Positions 1-5,146 are shown, numbered from the stretch's first letter. The stretch is 5,262 nucleotides of DNA from Bdellovibrionales bacterium (GCA_020434375.1 JAGRAY010000126.1:1-5262), one strand, 5' to 3'. Numbers and translations: made by a program. Notes: generated by a model from the letters alone, not told the origin.

Positions 1-70
1 CAATCGTTTTTCCTTCGTCAGTTGCCGTCAACTCACCGCAATGATGAGATCGAATTAACTTACTTTCCAT
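1..70 (-). CDS. aspS: Aspartate--tRNA ligase, N-terminal fragment (runs off the left edge)
   Basis: This is the first 23 codons of a gene that leaves the window at position 1. Reading the minus strand from ATG at 70-68 gives MESKLIR followed by SHHCGELTATDEGKTI. The R-(T/S)-H-x-CGEL start is the typical opening of bacterial aspartyl-tRNA synthetase, just before its OB-fold anticodon-binding domain. The enzyme charges tRNA-Asp (or tRNA-Asn too, in non-discriminating forms) in the cytoplasm. The ATG lies inside the last codons of hisS, and the genes overlap by 11 nt in different frames. An AGGAGA ribosome binding site sits 5 nt upstream inside hisS, so translation is probably coupled. hisS followed by aspS is a common bacterial order, which supports the call. 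Only the N-terminus is visible, so completeness and the discriminating or non-discriminating type cannot be judged. Confidence 0.88.
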   Translation of the reverse strand, partial: MESKLIRSHHCGELTATDEGKTI

Positions 71-1328
71 CAATTTCTCCTAAAATGAACGAAACCAACT
101 TTGTCTGTTCTATTTCTTGTTGCCCATGTGTTGTCATATTTTTTAGTGTTGCACTTTTGTTTTTGACCTCGTTTTCTCCCAGCAATATAACGTAACGAGC
201 GCTCATCTTGTTGGCCTGTCTCATTCCTGCCTTTATACTTTTTGTTCCGACAAGAGACGCGATGGATATCTGCCTATCTTTGGGTAATTCCGATCTAAGC
301 TTTTGGGCCAATAAGCTCGCCTTGCTTTCATACTCTCCTTGCAGTGGTAAAATACATATTTGTATTGGCTTGTGGTCCGAAATATTTGTTGCACTTAGAA
401 GAAGTCTTTCCATGCCCAGAGCAAATCCAACAGCTGGTGTTGGTTCTCCTCCACACTGTTCCACCAAAAGATCGTAACGACCTCCCGCACCCACCGCGTT
501 CTGAGAACCAAGGCCCCCTGCTGTCATTTCGAAAGCGGTTCTTGTGTAATAATCTAATCCTCTCACGATTTGTTTATTAAGTACGTAAGGAATTTTTAGT
601 AGATCGAGCTGTTTTGTAAGTATCTCGAAATGACTCAGACAATCTTTACACAAATGATCAAAAATGAGTGGCGCTGCCAGAATAACTTCCTGACAAGTGG
701 AATTCTTACAGTCAAACACTCGCATAGGATTCGTTGTAATTCTCTTTTGGCAAGTTTCACATAAGGCCTCTTGGTGCGTTACTAAAAATTGGCTCAATAA
801 ATTTTGATAAGGCGTTCTGCATACGTAGTCACCCACACTATTGATTTGTAAGATGGGTGATTCAAGTTTGAAATGCAAACCAATGTCATACAGAATATTG
901 ATTACTTCGGCATCAACTTCGGAATTAGATTTTCCAAGGGCTTCGATGCCAACTTGAAAAAATTGACGATACCGGCCTTTTTGAGGGCGCTCATGTCGAA
1001 ACATAGGTCCCATATAATAGAGCCTCACAAGCGACGCGGAATGCCCCAAGTGATGTTGATTATATGCTCGCACGACCGATGCGGTCCCTTCCGGTCGCAA
1101 AGAAATAGAATCACCATTTCGATCAACAAATGTGTACATTTCTTTTTCGACGATATCTGTGCCCGTGCCAACAGACCTTGAAAAAAGATCTGTTGATTCC
1201 AAAAGAGGCGTTCGAATCTCTTCATATGAATAGAGCGTAAATAGATTTTTGAGGGTACTTTCAACTTCATGCCACCTGTGGATGTCCTTGGGAAGGATAT
1301 CTGGCATGCCTTTTAAAGATTGAATCAT
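60..1328 (-). CDS. hisS: Histidine--tRNA ligase (class II)
   Basis: Charges tRNA-His with histidine in the cytoplasm; normally a homodimer. At 422 residues it is full length for bacterial HisRS. Visible landmarks in order: N-terminal KGMPDILP (6-13); motif 1 region with RTPLLEST (39-46); LRPEGT (77-82); motif 2 from YYMGPMFRHERPQKGRYRQF (104-123) to GIEALG; a Cys-rich insertion with C190xxC193, C207, C212 and C227xxC230; the histidine-specific HisA motif RGLDYYTRTAFE (256-267), whose R256 corresponds to the catalytic Arg259 of E. coli; HisB GAGGRYDLL (280-288); motif 3 GFALGMERLL (301-310). The C-terminal ~95 residues fit the anticodon-binding domain. The ATG at 1328 gives the usual N-terminus, but no strong ribosome binding site precedes it. 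It lies 37 bp after the tauE-like gene and overlaps aspS by 11 nt, so it is probably part of a minus-strand operon. Confidence 0.97.
   Translation of the reverse strand: MIQSLKGMPDILPKDIHRWHEVESTLKNLFTLYSYEEIRTPLLESTDLFSRSVGTGTDIVEKEMYTFVDRNGDSISLRPEGTASVVRAYNQHHLGHSASLVRLYYMGPMFRHERPQKGRYRQFFQVGIEALGKSNSEVDAEVINILYDIGLHFKLESPILQINSVGDYVCRTPYQNLLSQFLVTHQEALCETCQKRITTNPMRVFDCKNSTCQEVILAAPLIFDHLCKDCLSHFEILTKQLDLLKIPYVLNKQIVRGLDYYTRTAFEMTAGGLGSQNAVGAGGRYDLLVEQCGGEPTPAVGFALGMERLLLSATNISDHKPIQICILPLQGEYESKASLLAQKLRSELPKDRQISIASLVGTKSIKAGMRQANKMSARYVILLGENEVKNKSATLKNMTTHGQQEIEQTKLVSFILGEIDGK
76..81 (-). promoter_or_regulatory. Shine-Dalgarno of aspS, inside hisS
   Basis: AGGAGA on the minus strand, 5 nt before the aspS ATG at 70. 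It is the best ribosome binding site in the window, and it supports the overlapping aspS start even though only 23 codons are visible. Confidence 0.75.
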
Positions 1329-1365
1329 AGAATCGTTTTATTATCTAAAGGCGAGGCAGGCAAGT

Positions 1366-1773
1366 TTACTTGATCGACGATATCCACAGCCTAATCGCTA
1401 CCACGATCAATAACACTGAAAAAGCTCTTTGTAGCCAATTTGCTGGAATGTATGCTACTAATCGAGCTCCAAGATAGGTTCCAAAAAAGATTCCTATCGC
1501 AATAAATAAGGCAAACTTAAGATGATGAATTTGAATAAATCCAGATCTAAAATACTGGTAAACGCCTAAAATTCCAACAGGCAGAAGTAAGGAGGTTAGT
1601 GATAGGCCGCTGGCTGTAATCGGATTGGTTTTGAATAATATAATGAGCATGGGCACTAAAATAATGCCTCCTCCCACACCAAATATGCCCGACAAGATTC
1701 CCGTCGCAATACCCGCAAGCATATAAGTCAATAGTGTTGAGGATAGAAAACTCACTTCGAGGAATTCTATCAT
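1366..1773 (-). CDS. Half-length TauE/SafE (TSUP) family membrane permease
   Basis: A 135-residue, very hydrophobic protein. It carries the family signature FGVGGG (31-36) followed by ILVPML, then a TASGLSLTSLLLPVG segment (53-67), a GTYLGARLVAYIP stretch (98-110) and a final hydrophobic helix (about 117-131). About four membrane spans are expected. Classical TauE/SafE proteins are about 250 residues with two such repeats; this one has a single repeat, and only 37 bp separate its stop from hisS, so no second half follows. Single-repeat members of this family occur and presumably dimerise, so this is not necessarily a truncation. Family members export sulfite, sulfoacetate or other small organic anions, but the substrate here cannot be told. 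An in-frame TGA lies just upstream, so ATG at 1773 is the only long start. No ribosome binding site is visible; the start overlaps the stop of a short open frame in an ATGA arrangement. Confidence 0.85.
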   Translation of the reverse strand: MIEFLEVSFLSSTLLTYMLAGIATGILSGIFGVGGGIILVPMLIILFKTNPITASGLSLTSLLLPVGILGVYQYFRSGFIQIHHLKFALFIAIGIFFGTYLGARLVAYIPANWLQRAFSVLLIVVAIRLWISSIK

Positions 1774-1826
1774 GAGAAGTCATAAATTTCCATGGCGTCA
1801 TAGCCGGGGAAATCGTCGAAGGTGAA

Positions 1827-1871
1827 GCCTTTTGAGAAGGCAAGCCTAGCGAGTAGGCATTCTACTTAGAA
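1827..1871. repeat. Three consecutive short inverted repeats at the lipB 3' end
   Basis: Three perfect inverted repeats lie side by side. 1827-1841 reads GCCTT-TTGAG-AAGGC, 1844-1858 reads GCCTA-GCGAG-TAGGC, and 1860-1871 reads TTCTA-CT-TAGAA. The first two are diverged copies with a 17-nt period. They share GCCT, GAG and AGGC and differ at the loop-closing pair (T-A against A-T), so pairing is kept. The second covers the lipB stop codon (1848-1846). No U-run follows on the minus strand, so this is not a standard intrinsic terminator. It may be RNA structure affecting the lipB/tauE-like junction, or chance. Confidence 0.5.
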
Positions 1872-2472
1872 ATATCTCTTGTATTTTTTTTTTAATCTCT
1901 AGCATAGCTGCTCTGCAGCCCAACGCGTGCATGGAAGTCATTTGAACGTCTTGTAGTCCACAGGGTGTAATATAGCCAAAATGGCTCAAATTTGTAGATA
2001 CATTCAAGGCCATACCATGAATAGAGACATGCCGACTCACGTGGATTCCTATCGAGGCAATCTTTTCGACCCCCACCCACACTCCGATAAGGTCGTCCCG
2101 CTTGTAAGCCTGAATCTGATATTGTGCCAGTAGGTCTATCACAATATCTTCAAGGCAATGAACATAGTCTTTGACACCCAAATGATACAGGCGAAGATCG
2201 ATCACCGGATACACAACCAACTGACCAGGACCATGATAGGTTACTTTTCCACCACGATTGGTTTCGACCACATCAAAACCGTTATTTTTGAGCCATTGGC
2301 GAGAAGACTCAATATTTGAACCATCTTCTCCTCTGCCAAGCGTCATGGTTGGCGGGTGTTCGACAAAGAATACAACGCTATCGGCACGCCCCCCTTGTAT
2401 GTTCTGGCGGGTACTTTCCTGGAGTTGCCAAGTTTTTTCGTACGATAGCTCGCCTAAGTCTTTGAAAATCAT
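1846..2472 (-). CDS. lipB: Octanoyl-[ACP]:protein N-octanoyltransferase
   Basis: Transfers octanoate from acyl carrier protein to the lysine of lipoyl domains (pyruvate and 2-oxoglutarate dehydrogenases, glycine cleavage H protein), the first step of endogenous lipoate synthesis; cytoplasmic. From the ATG at 2472 it has 208 residues, normal for LipB (E. coli 213). Landmarks: DLGELSYEKTWQLQ (5-18), EHPPTMTLGRG (38-48), the signature RGGKVTYHGPGQLVVYP (73-89), GVGVEK-type lysine K137 in EKIASIGI, SIHGMALNV (150-158), and catalytic C171 in TPCGL. Lys and Cys are 34 residues apart, as in E. coli (K135/C169). A longer reading starts at TTG 2511 and adds 13 residues. I prefer the ATG because family members begin a few residues before the DLG motif; neither start has a clear ribosome binding site. 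An A10 tract lies near the 3' end. Divergent from the LTxxQ gene, and likely the first gene of the lipB-tauE-hisS-aspS run. No lipA is present in the window. Confidence 0.95.
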   Translation of the reverse strand: MIFKDLGELSYEKTWQLQESTRQNIQGGRADSVVFFVEHPPTMTLGRGEDGSNIESSRQWLKNNGFDVVETNRGGKVTYHGPGQLVVYPVIDLRLYHLGVKDYVHCLEDIVIDLLAQYQIQAYKRDDLIGVWVGVEKIASIGIHVSRHVSIHGMALNVSTNLSHFGYITPCGLQDVQMTSMHALGCRAAMLEIKKKIQEIFLSRMPTR

Positions 2473-2500
2473 AAAATCAAAGTGTTCATACCGTATTCCC

Positions 2501-2525
2501 CTAGAAATCAAAACTTGATTTCTAG
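2501..2525. promoter_or_regulatory. Perfect 11-bp inverted repeat between divergent genes (possible operator)
   Basis: CTAGAAATCAA (2501-2511), spacer AAC, then TTGATTTCTAG (2515-2525). The arms match without a mismatch. The repeat sits in the 77-bp gap between the lipB ATG (2472) and the plus-strand ATG (2550), 24 bp from the latter. Position and dyad symmetry suit a dimeric repressor or activator site acting on one or both genes. No terminator U-run is present. I could not identify convincing -35/-10 pairs on either strand, and the regulator is unknown. If lipB instead starts at TTG 2511, the left arm is coding. Confidence 0.5.
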
Positions 2526-2549
2526 TACTTTTGGTCCAAAATAGATCCT

Positions 2550-3068
2550 ATGAAAAAACTATCCATCTCTTTTTTGTCGCTTATGTTTATGTCAGCATCA
2601 TTTTGGACACCTAGCAGCTTTGCCGGTTGCAAAAACGCGGGACACACTTGCTGTCAGTCATCGTGTCAACACAGCTGCTCAAAAGGTGACTCTATGGGCA
2701 TGGACACCCACGGGAATTATTTTTTGGATTTCGAGAAGGAATTGGAACTTACTGAAGCACAAGTATCCAAACTGAATCAATTAAGAAATGAGACACAAAA
2801 ACAGCTCGAGAATCTAATGGCTAAAAAACATGCAGCTTGGGAAGATCTCACAAAAATTTCCCATGAAAATAATGTAAAAAAGAAGACCATTGACAAGGCT
2901 TCCGATAAATTTGGGTCTATTTATGGCGATATTGTTGCTCTCCAAACCCAAAGCATTCTAGATGCCAAAAAAATTCTGACCAAAGAGCAGCACAAAAAAA
3001 TGTGGGATGCACATCATAAAAATATGGACCAAAAGAGCGAGACTGGTACTGAAGTATCCTGCCATTAA
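2550..3068 (+). CDS. Exported Cys-rich LTxxQ (Spy/CpxP-like) protein
   Basis: A 172-residue secreted protein. Residues 1-25 form a signal peptide (MKK, hydrophobic core, then PSSFA). The following GC (F24-A25-G26-C27) also fits a loose lipobox, so it may be a lipoprotein anchored at C27 rather than a free periplasmic protein. A short metal-binding-like stretch comes next (27-43): C27, H32, C34, C35, C39, H41, C43. The rest is alpha-helical and charged, with two LTxxQ motifs, LTEAQ (67-71) and LTKEQ (143-147), the hallmark of the Spy/CpxP/CnrX-type periplasmic chaperone and metal-sensor group. The tail is His-rich (H148, H155, H156) and ends SCH with C171. Known relatives respond to envelope stress or bind zinc, copper, nickel or cobalt; metal binding here is inferred from composition. 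The ATG at 2550 gives the signal peptide directly, although its ribosome binding site is poor. It lies 31 bp upstream of the Rieske gene in the same direction, so co-transcription is likely. Confidence 0.75.
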   Translation: MKKLSISFLSLMFMSASFWTPSSFAGCKNAGHTCCQSSCQHSCSKGDSMGMDTHGNYFLDFEKELELTEAQVSKLNQLRNETQKQLENLMAKKHAAWEDLTKISHENNVKKKTIDKASDKFGSIYGDIVALQTQSILDAKKILTKEQHKKMWDAHHKNMDQKSETGTEVSCH

Positions 3069-3086
3069 CTAAGCTCATTTATATTA

Positions 3087-3098
3087 CTGGGAAACCAG
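3087..3098 (+). promoter_or_regulatory. CTGG-GAAA-CCAG hairpin before the Rieske GTG start
   Basis: A 4-bp stem closed by a GAAA (GNRA-class) tetraloop ends 1 nt before the GTG at 3100. The only purine-rich ribosome-binding candidate, GGGA at 3089-3092, lies inside it. If it folds in the mRNA it would hinder initiation. The stem is short, so this is suggestive only. Confidence 0.3.
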
Positions 3099-3099
3099 C

Positions 3100-4086
3100 G
3101 TGATCTTACCTAAGGGTTGGTGGATTGCTTGCCTTGCAGAAGAACTAAAATCTAGACCCCTTCGTGTCGTGTTACATGACATACCGATCGTTTTTTTCCG
3201 AAATAGTATGGGTAAGGCAAATGCCGTGTTGGATCGCTGTGCTCATAGAAATGCTCCATTGTCGGCAGGGCATCTTGAAAAGGATGTAATCACCTGTCCT
3301 TATCACGGTTGGAAATTTGATGGCCAAGGACGCTGCGTTGCGATCCCACATGCTTTAATATCTGATAATCAATTTCAAATTCCTGCATATACTGTCAAGG
3401 AAGAGCAAGGTTATCTATGGATAACTTCCTCTTCAAAAGAGGCAAGATTTCAATTTCCGAATCTCTCTGGTCATCAGCGCATCGACTATCACTTTTTTGT
3501 CAATGGAACATGGGATCAAGTGATTGAAAATCAACTCGACATGCTTCATACATCTGTTCTCCATGATGGATGGTTTAGAACAAAGCAGGGTTCGCAGACT
3601 ATTACCGCTGAAGTGAGACCAAAAAAGGATTCTATGGAAGTTGAATATTTTGGGGAAAAAAGGCCTTCAGGGTTGTTCTCAAAAATTTTGTCCCCTACGT
3701 CGGGAGAGTTAAAACATATTGATCGATTATTTCTACCGTCGGTAACGCAAGTAGAATATGAGATTGGATCATTCCATTTGCTGATCACCACTTTTGTTAG
3801 CAAAGAAACAGAGTATAGAAGTCGATGTTTTACGCGAGCCTTCTATCGACTGTGGATTCCGAGGTGGGTTATCTATCCTTTTTTCATGCTTGGGATTAAA
3901 ACGATCCTTCGACAAGATCAACAATTACTTGAAAAACAGAGTGAAACATTAAAGACGTTTAAACGACGTCATTTTGTTTCAACACCATTAGATTTTTATC
4001 AGCGGTTCATTCAAGAGAATATATTAATGCATCAATTGCCTACCCATTCGCCTCTAAAAAACGAAACGTATCAATTTAAAATTTAG
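3100..4086 (+). CDS. Rieske [2Fe-2S] non-haem-iron oxygenase, alpha-subunit type, substrate unknown
   Basis: A 328-residue oxygenase component. The N-terminal Rieske domain has GWW (6-8) and the cluster ligands C47-x-H49 and C66-x-x-H69 (CPYHGWKFD). The catalytic domain has E143-N144-x-x-D147-x-x-H150-x4-H155: bridging Asp and two iron-ligand histidines spaced as in naphthalene dioxygenase (D205/H208/H213). D273 in RQDQQLLEKQ is the likely third iron ligand. Size and layout resemble the vanillate demethylase/pheophorbide a oxygenase-like group more than two-subunit ring dioxygenases. Such enzymes use O2 and electrons from a separate reductase to hydroxylate, demethylate or cleave an aromatic, sterol or tetrapyrrole; nothing here fixes the substrate. 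There is no signal peptide, so it is cytoplasmic; residues about 251-266 are hydrophobic and might touch membrane. An in-frame TAA at 3070 and the absence of other start codons make GTG at 3100 the start. No reductase or ferredoxin gene is visible. Its stop overlaps that of convergent tatC. Confidence 0.88.
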   Translation: MILPKGWWIACLAEELKSRPLRVVLHDIPIVFFRNSMGKANAVLDRCAHRNAPLSAGHLEKDVITCPYHGWKFDGQGRCVAIPHALISDNQFQIPAYTVKEEQGYLWITSSSKEARFQFPNLSGHQRIDYHFFVNGTWDQVIENQLDMLHTSVLHDGWFRTKQGSQTITAEVRPKKDSMEVEYFGEKRPSGLFSKILSPTSGELKHIDRLFLPSVTQVEYEIGSFHLLITTFVSKETEYRSRCFTRAFYRLWIPRWVIYPFFMLGIKTILRQDQQLLEKQSETLKTFKRRHFVSTPLDFYQRFIQENILMHQLPTHSPLKNETYQFKI

Positions 4087-4847
4087 ACAGATTCTTTAGA
4101 TTTGGTCTTATTGAAAATGCCTGTCTTAGACAGAATGATAATCAAAATATAAAAACCAAATAATGGTGCTGACATCATGAGCATGGTGGCAAAATCTGGC
4201 GTTGGCGTAATAACTGCTGATGCAACCAAAATTCCCACGATCACGCCTCTCCAATGCTGAGTAATCTGCTCAGTAGAAATAATTCCGAATGCAATAAAGT
4301 ATATAACAATAAGCGGAGCCTCAAAAATTAGACCAAAGCCCAAAAGCATCCACGAAGCAAATTTGTAATACTCCTGCATTCCGATCATGATTTCGATGTG
4401 TTGGTTCTTTGTAATCCCTAAAAAGAACTCGAAACTTTTTGGAAAAACCAAAAAATAACCAAAAAATGCTCCACTCACAAAAAACAAAGTTGCCAAAATT
4501 ACGAACGGAAGAACATGTTTTTTCTCATTTGATTTGAGTGCGGGACTTATGAAAATCCACAATTGAGCAAATAAATATGGAGAAGAAATAAATACTCCTC
4601 CGAGCAACCCTACTTTTAGATAAACAACAAAAGATTCTAAAACAGATTTAACTATCAAAAAAGGAGAGGAACCATAGACATTAAAATAAGCTTGATCGAA
4701 TGGAACTCGAAGAATCTGGAATATTTCTTTTGAAAAGAAATATGCAACGGCAAAACCAAGTAAAAGTCCTATAAAGCTTCGAAAGACGCACCCGCGGAGT
4801 TCGCGCAAGTGCTCAAAAAAACTCATACGAGGGTCAATCTTCTTCAT
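4083..4847 (-). CDS. tatC: Sec-independent protein translocase subunit TatC
   Basis: Six-span inner-membrane core of the twin-arginine receptor complex; with TatB it binds RR signal peptides and recruits TatA. At 254 residues it is of normal length (E. coli 258). Landmarks: N-terminal FFEHLRELR (10-18) with E16 equivalent to E. coli E15; first span about 21-38; P49 in the first periplasmic loop; AQLWIFISPALKSNEKK (94-110) with E108 equivalent to E. coli E103, the signal-peptide site; GYFLVFP (130-136); GLIFEAP (172-178) with E176 equivalent to E170; then VITPTPDF and the last spans. ATG at 4847 overlaps the tatB reading frame by 14 nt, so translation is likely coupled; M8 (MSFFEHL) is a possible internal start. 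The gene converges on the Rieske oxygenase gene, and TAA (4085-4083) overlaps the opposite stop. No intrinsic terminator separates them. Confidence 0.97.
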   Translation of the reverse strand: MKKIDPRMSFFEHLRELRGCVFRSFIGLLLGFAVAYFFSKEIFQILRVPFDQAYFNVYGSSPFLIVKSVLESFVVYLKVGLLGGVFISSPYLFAQLWIFISPALKSNEKKHVLPFVILATLFFVSGAFFGYFLVFPKSFEFFLGITKNQHIEIMIGMQEYYKFASWMLLGFGLIFEAPLIVIYFIAFGIISTEQITQHWRGVIVGILVASAVITPTPDFATMLMMSAPLFGFYILIIILSKTGIFNKTKSKESV

Positions 4848-5130
4848 GAGATTCCGGAGTTAAAACATTATCTTTATTGTCGGCGTTGTTTTCTTTTGAG
4901 AAAGTCTGATCTGGATCTACTTTATGATTCTCTTCATTGGGATACTTCGTTATGATTTCCAGGTTCTTCACCTCGCGTCTTATAACTCCGGTAACCTCTT
5001 CTGAAACCATACGAATGCTCTTAACAAAATTGACAACCTTACGAACAATTTCTGGAAGTTTGTCGGGTCCATAGATTAAAAATACAACGACAACAATAAA
5101 TACAACCTCGGAGGTTCCAATACCAAACAT
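4834..5130 (-). CDS. tatB: Tat translocase subunit, TatB type
   Basis: A 98-residue single-span protein: a short periplasmic N-terminus, a membrane helix (about 5-20), the hinge G21-P22, an amphipathic helix (about 23-55) and an acidic, polar tail. MFGIGTSE with E8, followed by GPDKLPE, is the TatB pattern; TatA normally has a polar residue but not this E8 and has FG instead of GP at the hinge. TatB sits with TatC in the receptor complex and helps bind twin-arginine signal peptides. It is shorter than E. coli TatB (171), mainly in the tail. It is followed by tatC with a 14-nt overlap. The ATG at 5130 gives the correct family N-terminus; its nearest ribosome binding site, GAGGT (5146-5142), is rather far at 11 nt. 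No tatA is visible in the window; it may be elsewhere, or this protein may serve both roles. Confidence 0.92.
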   Translation of the reverse strand: MFGIGTSEVVFIVVVVFLIYGPDKLPEIVRKVVNFVKSIRMVSEEVTGVIRREVKNLEIITKYPNEENHKVDPDQTFSKENNADNKDNVLTPESHEED

Positions 5131-5146
5131 AAAATCATTTTACCTC
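5104..5146 (-). promoter_or_regulatory. tatB: Possible RNA pairing around the tatB start
   Basis: On the minus strand the Shine-Dalgarno-like GAGGT (5146-5142) is complementary to ACCTC (5115-5111) inside the first codons of tatB. That ACCTC is also part of a perfect inverted repeat, AACCTC-C-GAGGTT (5116-5104). The same ACCTC could therefore pair with the ribosome binding site or with a downstream copy that frees it. The helices are only 5-6 bp, so chance is possible. Confidence 0.25.

Noticed and set aside
208..580. Two plus-strand open frames opposite hisS
   Set aside because: Antisense shadows of a gene with all class II HisRS motifs; translations carry no recognisable domain.
873..1270. 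Open frames on both strands within hisS (873-1181 plus, 1025-1270 minus)
   Set aside because: Shadows of the hisS frame; no motifs or ribosome binding sites.
1329..1365. GATAAT -10-like box just before hisS
   Set aside because: No -35 at suitable spacing, and the start point would leave almost no leader; read-through from the upstream gene is simpler.
1547..1843. 98-codon minus-strand open frame starting at TTG
   Set aside because: It overlaps the tauE-like gene in another frame, and its translation lacks family motifs while the overlapping frame has the FGVGGG signature and membrane helices. Shadow.
1892..2518. Open frames at 1892-2080 (minus) and 2258-2518 (plus)
   Set aside because: They lie over lipB in other frames, and lipB has the full signature and catalytic Lys/Cys. 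The plus-strand frame also runs through the palindrome.
3546..3803. 85-codon minus-strand open frame inside the Rieske gene
   Set aside because: Antisense shadow; the plus strand holds iron-ligand motifs at exact spacing.
3100..4086. Rieske protein as a Tat substrate because tatBC is next door
   Set aside because: No twin-arginine signal or hydrophobic leader at its N-terminus, and it is on the opposite strand; adjacency alone is not evidence.
4121..4133. Palindrome CTGTCT-T-AGACAG near the tatC 3' end, with TTAGACAG repeated at 4083-4090
   Set aside because: Short, inside tatC coding sequence, and without a U-run; could contribute to 3'-end structure, but not distinguishable from chance.
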